Positions 43,068-51,499 of a stretch of DNA of 57,097 nt are shown here, in pieces. Source of the stretch: Aeromicrobium piscarium (GTDB taxonomy: Bacteria; Actinomycetota; Actinomycetes; Propionibacteriales; Nocardioidaceae); assembly GCF_007421815.1 (NCBI RefSeq), contig NZ_VLNT01000006.1, forward strand, positions 1-57,097, given 5' to 3'. The notes beneath the pieces are model-generated. The model was not told the DNA's origin. It saw only the letters and a program-made list of their open reading frames with translations, and searched no databases. Every line of letters begins with the position of its first letter. The stretch's first letter is position 1. The position numbers and the translations under genes are program-made.

Positions 43068-43865
43068 ATGCCCTTGACGCCGGAAGACGTGCGCGAGAAG
43101 CGCTTCACAGCCGTGAGGCTGCGTGAAGGCTATGACATGGGCGAGGTCGACCAGTTCCTCGACGAGGTGGAGGCCGAGCTCGAGCGTCTCCTCGCCGAGA
43201 ACGCCGAGCTGCGCTCGAAGCTGGAGGCCGGTGGCGGTGCCGCTCCCGCACCCGCCGAGCAGACCCGTCTGCAGGTGGCGCAGCCGGCCGAGCCGGTCAA
43301 GGAGCCCGAGCCCGCCAAGCCCGAGCCGGTCAAGGAGCCCGAGCCCGAGCCGGAGCCCACCCCGGAGCCGGTCAAGGCGGAGCCCACGCCGGAGCCGCAG
43401 AAGGTCGCCACGGTCAGCGAGGCGTCCGTCGCCGCCGCCCGACTGCTGGAGATCGCGTCCACCAATGCCGATCAGCTCATGGACTCGGCCAAGGAAGAGG
43501 CCGACCAGCTGCTCGGCAATGCCCGCAGCGAGGCCGAGCGGCTCGAGACCGAGTCCAAGGAGAAGGCCGAGCGCGTCGAGGCCGTCGCCCGCATGCGCGC
43601 GCACAAGCTCGACGAAGAGACCAACCAGCGTCGTCAGCAGATCCTGGCCGATATCGAGCGTCAGCGGCAGGAGCTGCAGACCGAGGTCGACCACCTGCGC
43701 GCCTACGAGCGCGAGTACCGCGCGCGTCTGAAGGCCTACTTCGAGAACCAGCTCAAGCAGCTCTCGGAGCAGGAGAATGTCGAGCCCACCTCGCAAGTGC
43801 GTCGTGGCGGCAACCGCATCCTCGCTGCCGACGACATCGCCTCGACACCCGTCGACAAGGGCTGA
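43068..43865 (+). CDS. divIVA: Polar growth/division protein DivIVA (Wag31)
   Basis: 265-aa coiled-coil scaffold that marks negatively curved membrane and directs polar wall growth in actinobacteria. The lipid-binding N-terminus is MPLTPEDVREKRFTAVRLREGYDMGEVDQFLDEVEAELERL. A proline-glutamate linker (about residues 78-114, repeated EPVKEPEP-type units) separates it from the second coiled coil (about 120-245). ATG 43068 has AGAGGTG 5 nt upstream. Followed by a strong hairpin. Confidence 0.95.
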   Translation: MPLTPEDVREKRFTAVRLREGYDMGEVDQFLDEVEAELERLLAENAELRSKLEAGGGAAPAPAEQTRLQVAQPAEPVKEPEPAKPEPVKEPEPEPEPTPEPVKAEPTPEPQKVATVSEASVAAARLLEIASTNADQLMDSAKEEADQLLGNARSEAERLETESKEKAERVEAVARMRAHKLDEETNQRRQQILADIERQRQELQTEVDHLRAYEREYRARLKAYFENQLKQLSEQENVEPTSQVRRGGNRILAADDIASTPVDKG

Positions 43866-43878
43866 CACCAGGTATCAC

Positions 43879-43916
43879 GCAGCAGGCCCCGCACCGATCG
43901 GTGCGGGGCCTGCTGC
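43879..43916. terminator. Terminator-like hairpin after divIVA
   Basis: Perfect 17-bp stem: GCAGCAGGCCCCGCACC (43879-43895), loop GATC, complementary arm 43900-43916. No U-run follows. It closes the long dcw transcription unit 14 nt after the divIVA stop. Confidence 0.85.
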
Positions 43917-43930
43917 GTCGTGTCCTCCGG

Positions 43931-43998
43931 GCCGACTTTCGCCGGGTCGTGGCCCTTTTCCACGTCGGTTGAGGGCCACAACCCGGCACGAGTCGGGC
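43931..43998. repeat. Second inverted repeat between divIVA and ileS (related to the 7.3 kb hairpin)
   Basis: Arms GCCGGGTCGTGGCCCT (43941-43956) and AGGGCCACAACCCGGC (43972-43987) match in 15 of 16 positions, with weaker outer pairing GCCGACT/AGTCGGG. The inner word GTCGTGGCCCTTTTCC nearly repeats GTTGTGGCCCGTTTTCC of the trpD hairpin. It reaches to within 2 nt of the ileS stop. Confidence 0.7.
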
Positions 43999-43999
43999 T

Positions 44000-46900
44000 T
44001 CAGGCGCGGATGACGGTGAAGGTGAGGGAGAGGTCGGCGTCGCGCACGGCCGAGTCCTGATCGTCCACCGCCGGGTCCTGGACGAAGGACGAGGCCAACA
44101 CCTCCTCGGCGATGGAGTCCGCGTGCGCGTCGATCGCGGCGGACGCCGTCTCGCCGGCATTCCAGCGCACCTGGATACGATCGGTGATCTCCAGACCCGA
44201 GTTCTTGCGCGCCTCCTGGATCACGCGCACGATCTCGCGGGCCAGCCCGGCCCGCCGGAGCTCGTCGTCGAGTTCGAGATCGAGCGCGACGGTCTCACCC
44301 TGCTCGTTGACCACGGCCCAGCCCTCGCGAGGACGTTCGGTGATGATCACGTCGTCGGCACCGATCTCGACCTTCTCGCCCTCCACCTCGACCATCACCG
44401 TGCCGTCACCGAGTCCGGCGAATGAGGCGGGATCGGCGCTCGCCACTGCCGCGGCGACTGCTGGGGTGCCCTTGCCGAAACGCTTGCCGAGGGCGCGGAA
44501 GTTCGCCTTCACGCTGTAGTCGACGAGATCGCCGCCCACGCTCGCGAGGGACTCGATGGCACGGATGTTGAGCTCCTCGCACACCTCGGCGCGCAGATCC
44601 GGGCTCAGGGCCTCGTACGGCGCCGAGCCGATCAGCGCGCGGCGCAGCGGCTGGCGTGTGCGGACCTTGGCCTCTGCGCGCGCGGCGCGGCCCAGCTCGG
44701 TGACCCGACGGGCGAGGTCGACGCGCTCGGCCAGTCCCTCCTCGATCAGCGTGGTGTCGGCGACCGGCCAGTCGGCCAGGTGAACCGACGCGGGCGCGTC
44801 CGGCGTCACCGGGACGATGACATCACGCCACACCCGCTCCGCGATGAACGGCACCAACGGCGCGAGCAGCCGCGTGACGATGTCGATCACCTCGTGCAGG
44901 GTGGACAGCGCGGCCGTGTCCCCACGCCAGAAGCGCTTGCGTGAGCGTCGCACGTACCAGTTCGACAGATCGTCGACGAAGGCCGCGAGCCGCTGTCCGG
45001 CGGTCTGGGTGTCGAAGTCCTCCAGCGCCTCGGTGACATCGCCGATGAGCCGGTGCGTCTGCGACAGCAGCCAGCGATCCAGCACCGGTCGCTCGGACAC
45101 CGGCGGCGCCTCCGACGCCCCTGGGGCCCAGCCTTCGGCGCGGGCGTACAGCACGTGGAAGGCGACGGTGTTCCAGTAGGTGAGCAGCACCTTGCGCACG
45201 ATCTCGGTCAGCGCCGCGTTGCCGATCCGGCGAGCGGACCAGGGCGACCCGGAACAGGCCATGAACCAACGCACGGCATCGGCGCCGTGCTCGTCCATGA
45301 GCGGCATGGGCAGCAGGATGTTGCCCAGGTGCTTGCTCATCTTCTTGCCGTCCTCGGCCAGGATGTGCCCCAGGCAGACGACGTTCTCGTAGCTGTTCTG
45401 GCCGAACACGAGCGTGCTGACCGCCATGAGCGAGTAGAACCAGCCGCGAGTCTGGTCGATCGCCTCGCAGATGTACTGCGCGGGGAAGGCCCGCTCGAAG
45501 CGCTCCTTCGACCCCTCGGCGTGCGGGTAGCCCCACTGAGCGAAGGGCATCGACCCCGAGTCGAACCAGGCATCGATGACCTCGGGCACACGCCGGTAGG
45601 TGCCCGGCTCGCCGTCGACGGTGAAGGTGACCTCGTCGATGAAGGGACGGTGCGGGTCGAGCTCGGACAGGTCTCGGCCGGTCAGCTCGGACAGCTCGGC
45701 GAGGGACTCGACGCACACGAGCTTGCTGGGATCCTCGTCATTGCGCCAGATCGGCAGGGGGGTGCCCCAGAAGCGATTGCGTGAGAGCGCCCAGTCGATG
45801 TTGTTCTCGAGCCAGTCGCCGTAGCGGCCGTGCTTGACCCGCTCGGGATACCAGGTGGTGGACTCGTTGGCGGCGAGGAGATCGTCCTTGCGCTGCGTGG
45901 TGCGGATGTACCAGGAGGGCAGCCCGTAGTACATGAGCGGCGTGTGGCAGCGCCAGCAGTGCGGGTAGGAGTGCTCGTAGTCGAGGTAGCGGAACAGCCG
46001 ACCGCGCTCGCGCAGGTCGGCGATGATGACCTGATCGGCGTCCTTGAAGAACATGCCGCCGACGAGATCGAGTCCGTCCTCGAACCGGCCCTCCGTGGTG
46101 ATCGGGTTGACGAGCGCGACGGCGTGACGGCGCACCGAGGCGAAGTCGTCCTCGCCGAAGACGGTGGCCTGGTGGACCAGCCCGGTGCCGTCATCGGTGG
46201 TGACGTAGTCCTCGGTCACGACGAAATGCGCCTCGCCCGGCCACTCGACGATGCCGAAGGGACGCTCGTAGGTCCAGCCGGCCATATCGGCGCCGGTGAA
46301 GGTATCGGTGACCTCCCAGCCCTCGCCGAGCACGGCCTCCAGCAGTTCACGTGCGACGACGACCGTCTCGGTGCCGTCGGTCGCGGTGACGTACTCGACA
46401 TCGGCCCGCGCCGCCACCAGCGCGTTGCTCGGCAGCGTCCACGGTGTGGTGGTCCAGATCAGCAGTGAGGCGTCTCCGGCGTGCGGGCCCGAGGTCAACG
46501 GCAGCCGCACGTAGACGGATGGATCGGTGACGGTCTCGTAGCCCTGCGCGATCTCGTGGTCGCTCAGGGCCGTCCCGCAGCGAGGGCAGTAGGGGGCGAT
46601 CCGGTAGTCCTCGACGAGCAGGCCCTGGTCGAAGATCCGCTTGAGCCCCCACCAGACGCTCTGGACGTACTCGGGATCCATCGTGCGGTACGGGTCGCTC
46701 ATATCGACCCAGTAGCCCATCCGGTCGGTCATCTCCTCGAACTGGTCCACGTTCCGCAGGACCGCCTCGCGGCAGCGGGCGTTGAACTCGGCGATGCCGA
46801 AGGCCTCGATATCGGGCTTGCCGTTGAAGCCCAGTTCCTTCTCCACGGCGATCTCGACCGGGAGACCATGGCAGTCCCATCCGGCCTTGCGGTCGACGTG

Positions 46901-47170
46901 ATAGCCCTGCATCGTCTTGAACCGCGGGAAGACGTCCTTGAAGACGCGCGCCTCGACATGGTGGGTGCCCGGCGTGCCGTTGGCCGTGGGGGGGCCCTCG
47001 TAGAAGGTCCAGCGCGGGGCATCTGGGGGAGTGTCGAGGGACGCGGCGAAGGTGCCGTTCTGGCGCCAGAAGTCGAGGATCTCGCGCTCGGCCCCCGGCA
47101 GGTCGATCTGGGCCGGAACGGGCTGGTAGCTCCGGGCGGAATCGGGCGGGGTCGCGGCGTTCGAAGTCAC
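44000..47170 (-). CDS. ileS: Isoleucyl-tRNA synthetase
   Basis: 1056-aa class I synthetase charging tRNA-Ile. The HIGH-equivalent region reads GPPTANGTPGTHHVEAR (about residues 59-75) and the second motif KMSK is at residues 610-613 (GKKMSKHLGN). The editing domain lies between. The GTPGTHH form and the C-terminal layout fit the IleRS2 (eukaryote-like) group, which is known for low mupirocin sensitivity; this is inference from motifs. GTG 47170 has TAGAAT 7 nt upstream (47183-47178, minus), so the mRNA is probably leaderless and there is no room for a T-box. Confidence 0.96.
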   Translation of the reverse strand: MTSNAATPPDSARSYQPVPAQIDLPGAEREILDFWRQNGTFAASLDTPPDAPRWTFYEGPPTANGTPGTHHVEARVFKDVFPRFKTMQGYHVDRKAGWDCHGLPVEIAVEKELGFNGKPDIEAFGIAEFNARCREAVLRNVDQFEEMTDRMGYWVDMSDPYRTMDPEYVQSVWWGLKRIFDQGLLVEDYRIAPYCPRCGTALSDHEIAQGYETVTDPSVYVRLPLTSGPHAGDASLLIWTTTPWTLPSNALVAARADVEYVTATDGTETVVVARELLEAVLGEGWEVTDTFTGADMAGWTYERPFGIVEWPGEAHFVVTEDYVTTDDGTGLVHQATVFGEDDFASVRRHAVALVNPITTEGRFEDGLDLVGGMFFKDADQVIIADLRERGRLFRYLDYEHSYPHCWRCHTPLMYYGLPSWYIRTTQRKDDLLAANESTTWYPERVKHGRYGDWLENNIDWALSRNRFWGTPLPIWRNDEDPSKLVCVESLAELSELTGRDLSELDPHRPFIDEVTFTVDGEPGTYRRVPEVIDAWFDSGSMPFAQWGYPHAEGSKERFERAFPAQYICEAIDQTRGWFYSLMAVSTLVFGQNSYENVVCLGHILAEDGKKMSKHLGNILLPMPLMDEHGADAVRWFMACSGSPWSARRIGNAALTEIVRKVLLTYWNTVAFHVLYARAEGWAPGASEAPPVSERPVLDRWLLSQTHRLIGDVTEALEDFDTQTAGQRLAAFVDDLSNWYVRRSRKRFWRGDTAALSTLHEVIDIVTRLLAPLVPFIAERVWRDVIVPVTPDAPASVHLADWPVADTTLIEEGLAERVDLARRVTELGRAARAEAKVRTRQPLRRALIGSAPYEALSPDLRAEVCEELNIRAIESLASVGGDLVDYSVKANFRALGKRFGKGTPAVAAAVASADPASFAGLGDGTVMVEVEGEKVEIGADDVIITERPREGWAVVNEQGETVALDLELDDELRRAGLAREIVRVIQEARKNSGLEITDRIQVRWNAGETASAAIDAHADSIAEEVLASSFVQDPAVDDQDSAVRDADLSLTFTVIRA

Positions 47171-47177
47171 ACGGTCG

Positions 47178-47225
47178 ATTCTACGGACCCTTGGACTTGC
47201 CTCGGTGGCGGCTCCGGTCTACTGT
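47178..47225. promoter_or_regulatory. Divergent leaderless promoters of ileS and the DksA-like gene
   Basis: TAGAAT (minus, 47183-47178) ends 7 nt before GTG 47170. TACTGT (plus, 47220-47225) ends 6 nt before ATG 47232. The whole gap between start codons is 61 nt. Confidence 0.55.
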
Positions 47226-47231
47226 CCCCGC

Positions 47232-47633
47232 ATGCCCAGTACGTCATTGACGGTTCGTGCCGACGAGGATCCGTGGACCGATGAGGAGATCGAGCAGGTC
47301 CGCGCCGAGCTTCTCGGTGGCCTGGATCGACTCGCCGCCGAGCTGAAGACCTCCGCGGCGGAATTGCGCGATCTGCTCGCCTCCGGAGTCGACGGTGCCG
47401 GTAACGATCAGGCCGATGTGGGCTCCACCAGCCTCGAACGCGATGCGGAGATGTCCCTCGCCGCCAACCAGCAGGAACTGCTGAGCCAGACCGAGAAGGC
47501 GCTCGAGCGACTCGATGACGGCACCTACGGCATCTGCGAGAACTGCGGCCAGCCGATCGGCAAGTTGCGGCTCCTCGCCTTCCCACGGGCTACGCTGTGC
47601 ATGGAATGCAAGAGGAAAGAAGAGCGCCGCTGA
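47232..47633 (+). CDS. TraR/DksA-type C4 zinc-finger protein
   Basis: 133-aa protein with an N-terminal coiled coil (EIEQVRAELLGGLDRLAAELKTSAAELRDLL and later LLSQTEKALERL) and a C-terminal C4 zinc finger, [26 protein letters not shown]. DksA-type proteins act in the secondary channel of RNA polymerase; for the actinobacterial homologues next to lspA this is assumed rather than shown. ATG 47232 is preferred because of the 6-nt -10 spacing; family members start near a polar helix as here. Its 3' end overlaps lspA if that starts at 47606. Confidence 0.88.
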   Translation: MPSTSLTVRADEDPWTDEEIEQVRAELLGGLDRLAAELKTSAAELRDLLASGVDGAGNDQADVGSTSLERDAEMSLAANQQELLSQTEKALERLDDGTYGICENCGQPIGKLRLLAFPRATLCMECKRKEERR

Positions 47634-48157
47634 GTAACGCAGCCAGCGCCACGCCCCCGAGTCCCCGCCGATCGCGCATCGGCTTGTTCGCTATCGTCGC
47701 CGCCGTCGTCTGGGGCATCGACCAGATCTCCAAGATCCTCGCGGTCGCCTATCTCGAGGGTGCCGACAGCATCACCGTCGTGCCCGGAGTGCTGTGGCTG
47801 TCCTTCTTGCGGAACCCCGGTGCCGCCTTCGGCACCGGAGCGCAGTTCACCATCGTCATCAGCGTGATCGCGATCATCGCCACCGTGGTGCTGTTGTTCA
47901 TGGCCCGCCGCCTGCGGGACCGGTGGTGGGCGGTGGCCTTCGGCTTCTTCCTCGCCGGAGCGCTGGGCAACCTGACTGATCGGATCTTCCGGGCCCCCGG
48001 GGCCCTGCACGGGCACGTGGTGGACTTCCTGAAGCTGTTCGACTGGTTCGTGTTCAATATCGCCGACCTCTCCCTCAATATCGCCGCGGTGATGATCGTC
48101 ATCCGCGCCTTCCAGGGCATCGGTCTGGATGGCACCCGGGAGGAGGTGAAGCGATGA
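47606..48157 (+). CDS. lspA: Signal peptidase II (lipoprotein signal peptidase)
   Basis: Membrane aspartyl protease removing lipoprotein signal peptides. 183 aa with four helices; motifs [24 protein letters not shown] (catalytic Asp) and [12 protein letters not shown] (catalytic Asp). The start is uncertain: ATG 47606 has no Shine-Dalgarno, while AGAGGAAAGAAGAG (47610-47623) sits upstream of CTG 47630, whose CTGA overlap with the previous stop would fit the coupling style of this region. Coupled to rluD by a 4-nt overlap. Confidence 0.93.
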   Translation: MQEERRAPLSNAASATPPSPRRSRIGLFAIVAAVVWGIDQISKILAVAYLEGADSITVVPGVLWLSFLRNPGAAFGTGAQFTIVISVIAIIATVVLLFMARRLRDRWWAVAFGFFLAGALGNLTDRIFRAPGALHGHVVDFLKLFDWFVFNIADLSLNIAAVMIVIRAFQGIGLDGTREEVKR

Positions 48158-49086
48158 GCGAGCACGAGAGCAGGTCGGTCTATGTGCCCGAGGGGCTGGC
48201 GGGGGAGCGTGTCGATGTCGCGCTCTCGCGGCTGTTCGGGTTGTCGCGCACTCGTGGGGGTGAGCTGATCGCGGAGGGTCTCGTGCTCCTCGACGGGGTG
48301 GCCCCGGTCAAGTCCGAACGTGTCGACGCCGGCGTGCTGCTGGAGGCGCAGATCCCCTCGGCACGTGTCGCCGAGGTGGTGGCCGAGGTCGTCGAGGGCA
48401 TGGACATCGTCTTCCAGGACGACGACATCGTGGTGGTCGACAAGCCCATCGGGGTCGCTGCCCATCCGAGTGTCGGCTGGGAGGGTCCGACCGTCTCTGG
48501 GCATCTCGCCGGGGCAGGGGTGCGGATCTCTACCTCCGGCGCGCCGGAGCGCCAGGGCATCGTGCAGCGTCTCGATGTCGGCACCAGTGGGCTCATGGTC
48601 GTCGCGAAGTCCGAGCAGGCCTACTCGGTGCTGAAGCAGGCCTTCCGCGATCGGACGGTCGACAAGACCTATCACTCGCTCGTGCAGGGCCATCCGGATC
48701 CTCATACGGGAACGATCGACGCGCCGATCGCCCGCCATCCCAAGCACGATTTCAAGTTCACGGTCCGCGGCGACGGGCGTCCGAGTATCACGCACTACGA
48801 CACTCTCGAAGCGCATCGTTATGCCTCGCTGCTGACGATCAAGCTCGAGACGGGGCGTACGCATCAGATTCGCGTGCACATGAGCGCCTTGAAGCATCCG
48901 TGCGTCGGTGATCTGCAGTACGGTGCCGATCCGACCCTCGCCGCGAAGGTCGGTCTGGAGCGGCAGTGGCTGCACGCGGTGCGGCTGGGCTTCGATCATC
49001 CCCGCTCGGGCGAGTACGTGCAGTTCGAGTCTCCGTACCCCGCCGACCTCCAGCACGCCCTCGACATCGTCCGCGACCTCTCCTGA
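48154..49086 (+). CDS. RluA-family 23S rRNA pseudouridine synthase (RluD-like)
   Basis: 310 aa: N-terminal S4 RNA-binding domain ([26 protein letters not shown]) and RluA catalytic domain with [17 protein letters not shown], the active-site motif around Asp141 ([10 protein letters not shown]), TYHSLVQG and [13 protein letters not shown]. The usual HRLD reads QRLD (Gln138). Position after lspA is conserved. The ATG overlaps the lspA stop by 4 nt. Confidence 0.92.
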   Translation: MSEHESRSVYVPEGLAGERVDVALSRLFGLSRTRGGELIAEGLVLLDGVAPVKSERVDAGVLLEAQIPSARVAEVVAEVVEGMDIVFQDDDIVVVDKPIGVAAHPSVGWEGPTVSGHLAGAGVRISTSGAPERQGIVQRLDVGTSGLMVVAKSEQAYSVLKQAFRDRTVDKTYHSLVQGHPDPHTGTIDAPIARHPKHDFKFTVRGDGRPSITHYDTLEAHRYASLLTIKLETGRTHQIRVHMSALKHPCVGDLQYGADPTLAAKVGLERQWLHAVRLGFDHPRSGEYVQFESPYPADLQHALDIVRDLS

Positions 49087-49195
49087 TCCCGAACCCGTTG
49101 CGTGTGGGGGCACCTCCCACGAGCGCAGCGAGTAGGGGGAACGTCCACACTCGACGGGTTCCCGGGCCTGGTGGGGGAGGTGACAGAATGTGGTC
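49087..49195. repeat. Long-arm hairpin between rluD and the aminotransferase
   Basis: Arms 49091-49107 (GAACCCGT..GTGTGG) and 49145-49161 (CCACAC..ACGGGTTC) pair except for a 3-nt internal loop. The stretch between contains CACCTCCCAC and GAGCGCAGCGAG. It may terminate rluD; CAGAAT for the next gene lies just downstream (49184-49189). Confidence 0.65.
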
Positions 49196-50419
49196 ATGAG
49201 TCCTGTGGTGCGTCAGTCCGAGAAGTTGCGCGATGTCCTCTACGACATCCGAGGGCCCGTCAGCGCCCGCGCCGCGGCCTTGGAGGCCGAGGGCCACCGC
49301 ATCCTCAAACTCAACATCGGCAACCCACAGCCCTTCGGATTCGACGCTCCGAGCGAGATCCTCCAGGACGTCATCGCCGCGCTGCCTACCTCCGCCGGCT
49401 ACTCCGACTCCCGTGGCATTCAGCCCGCCCGCCGAGCCGTCGTGCACCACTATCAGCTGCAGGAGGGCTTCCCGGCGATCGACATCGACGATGTCTGGCT
49501 CGGCAACGGCGTGTCCGAGCTGATTCAGATCGCCCTGCAGGCGCTGCTCAACAACGGCGACGAGGTGCTGATCCCGGCCCCGGACTATCCGTTGTGGACC
49601 GCGGTCACCAATCTCGCCGGCGGCGTACCGGTCCATTACCTCTGCGATGAGGACAACGACTGGAACCCCGACCTCGATGATCTGGAGTCCAAGATCACCG
49701 ACCGCACTCGGGCGATCGTGGTCATCAACCCCAACAATCCGACCGGAGCGGTCTACAGCCGCGAGACCCTCACGCGGATCGCCGACCTGGCCCGGCGGCA
49801 CGATCTCGTGCTGATGGCCGATGAGATCTACGACAAGATCCTCTACGACGATGCCGCGCACATTCCTATGGCGAGCATCGCCTCGGATGTCCTCACGCTG
49901 ACCTTCAACGGCCTCTCGAAGGCCTACCGCGTGTGCGGATACCGCTCGGCCTGGCTGGTCGTCACCGGTCCGCTCGAACGCGCTCACGACTATCTGGAGG
50001 GCATCACGCTGCTGGCCTCGATGCGGCTGTGCCCCAATGTCCCGGCCCAGAACGCGATCCAGGTCGCGCTCGGCGGCTACCAGTCCATCAAGGAGCTGAT
50101 TCTGCCCGGCGGACGGCTGCTGGAGCAGCGCGACACCGCCGTCAACGAGCTGGAGAAGATCCCCGGTGTGAGCGTCGTGCGCCCCCGCGGCGCCCTGTAC
50201 GCCTTCCCGCGCCTGGACCCCGAGATCTATCCGATCGAGGATGACCAGCAGCTGGCCTTCGACCTGTTGGTCAGCGAGAAGATCCTCATCACGCAGGGGA
50301 CCGGGTTCAACTGGCCGCAGCCGGACCATCTGCGCATCGTGACGCTGCCGTGGGCGCGCGACCTGGCCGAGGCCATCCAACGTCTGGGCAACTTCCTGTC
50401 GAGCTACCAGCCGCGCTGA
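49196..50419 (+). CDS. PLP-dependent aminotransferase (AlaT/alanine-aspartate type, class I)
   Basis: 407-aa fold-type I aminotransferase. Features: KLNIGNPQPFGFDAP, GYSDSRGIQPARRAVVHHY, NPNNPTGAVY, MADEIYDKILYD and the PLP lysine Lys242 in TFNGLSKAYRVCGYRSAW. This is the pattern of AlaT-type enzymes (pyruvate/glutamate), as in the M. tuberculosis alanine aminotransferase aspC/Rv0337c; substrate inferred. CAGAAT ends 6 nt before ATG 49196. Confidence 0.9.
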   Translation: MSPVVRQSEKLRDVLYDIRGPVSARAAALEAEGHRILKLNIGNPQPFGFDAPSEILQDVIAALPTSAGYSDSRGIQPARRAVVHHYQLQEGFPAIDIDDVWLGNGVSELIQIALQALLNNGDEVLIPAPDYPLWTAVTNLAGGVPVHYLCDEDNDWNPDLDDLESKITDRTRAIVVINPNNPTGAVYSRETLTRIADLARRHDLVLMADEIYDKILYDDAAHIPMASIASDVLTLTFNGLSKAYRVCGYRSAWLVVTGPLERAHDYLEGITLLASMRLCPNVPAQNAIQVALGGYQSIKELILPGGRLLEQRDTAVNELEKIPGVSVVRPRGALYAFPRLDPEIYPIEDDQQLAFDLLVSEKILITQGTGFNWPQPDHLRIVTLPWARDLAEAIQRLGNFLSSYQPR

Positions 50420-50515
50420 TTCTCGTGCCGACCGATTCTGTCGGCGGCCGGGTCTAGCGTGTGCAGAGCGAGGCGTCGTCGGTCGGCGGTGCCGTGGTCA
50501 CGATGAGGAGACCCG

Positions 50516-51499
50516 ATGGGTGAGATGATCCAGGCTCGGGGCCTGGTCAAGAGATATGGCGAGGTCGAGGCACTGTCCGGTCTCGATCTCACGGTGCCGC
50601 AGGGCACCGTGTTGGGGTTGCTGGGCCCGAACGGAGCGGGCAAGACGACCGCCGTCCGGATCCTGACCACCTTGCTCAAACCCGATGACGGGGAGGCCGA
50701 GGTCGCCGGAGTCGATGTCATCGCGGACCCGAACGGTGTGCGCCGCCGGATCGGCCTGTCGGGGCAGTACGCCGCCGTCGACGAGTACCTCACCGGCTTC
50801 GAGAACCTGCAGATGGTGGGGCGCCTCTACGGCATGAGCGCCAAACGCGCCGGAGCGCGGGCCAAGGAGCTGCTCGAGCGCTTCGGACTGACCGACGCGG
50901 CCGATCGCCCCTCCAAGACCTACTCGGGAGGCATGCGCCGCCGGCTCGACCTGGCCGGTGCCCTGGTCGCCGAGCCTCCGGTGCTGGTACTGGACGAGCC
51001 CACCACCGGTCTGGACCCTCGCAGCCGACAGCAGATGTGGGACGTCATCAGGGATCTCGTCGGCTCGGGAGCGACCCTCCTGTTGACGACGCAGTATCTC
51101 GAGGAGGCCGACCTCCTCGCCGACAACATCATCGTCATCGACCAGGGCCGCGCCATCGCCGAGGGCACGGCCGATGAGCTCAAGTCGCAGACCGGCGGAG
51201 AGCGGATCGAGCTGGTCGTCGCCGATGGGGCCCGGACCGATGATGCCGCCCGGCTGCTGGCCGAGATCGCCGCGGGAGACGTCATCCGACGTGATCGCGG
51301 TCTCTCGGCCGCGGCGAGCGGGGACGGCGCGGGTCAGCTGCGTGCATTGCTCGACCGTCTCGCGGAGGCCGATATCGCCCTGCTGGACATCGGCCTGCGC
51401 CGACCCACTCTCGATGATGTCTTCCTGGAGCTCACCGGCCACGTGGCCGAGGCGGACGACACCCAGACCGATGACGCGACCGAGGAGGTCTCCCGATGA
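50516..51499 (+). CDS. ABC transporter ATP-binding protein (DrrA family)
   Basis: 327 aa. Walker A GPNGAGKT (about residues 37-44), signature YSGGMRRRLDLAG, Walker B VLVLDEPTTGLDP and the C-terminal DrrA-type domain ending RRPTLDDVFLELTG. Daunorubicin-resistance-type exporters carry drugs or lipids; substrate unknown. ATG 50516 follows GAGGAG, and TAGCGT at 50455-50460 is a likely -10. Stop overlaps the permease start by 4 nt. Confidence 0.93.
   Translation: MGEMIQARGLVKRYGEVEALSGLDLTVPQGTVLGLLGPNGAGKTTAVRILTTLLKPDDGEAEVAGVDVIADPNGVRRRIGLSGQYAAVDEYLTGFENLQMVGRLYGMSAKRAGARAKELLERFGLTDAADRPSKTYSGGMRRRLDLAGALVAEPPVLVLDEPTTGLDPRSRQQMWDVIRDLVGSGATLLLTTQYLEEADLLADNIIVIDQGRAIAEGTADELKSQTGGERIELVVADGARTDDAARLLAEIAAGDVIRRDRGLSAAASGDGAGQLRALLDRLAEADIALLDIGLRRPTLDDVFLELTGHVAEADDTQTDDATEEVSR

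Noticed and set aside
43861..44000. Small ORF in the divIVA-ileS gap
   Set aside because: The gap is filled by two hairpins; frames there have no ribosome site or conserved content.
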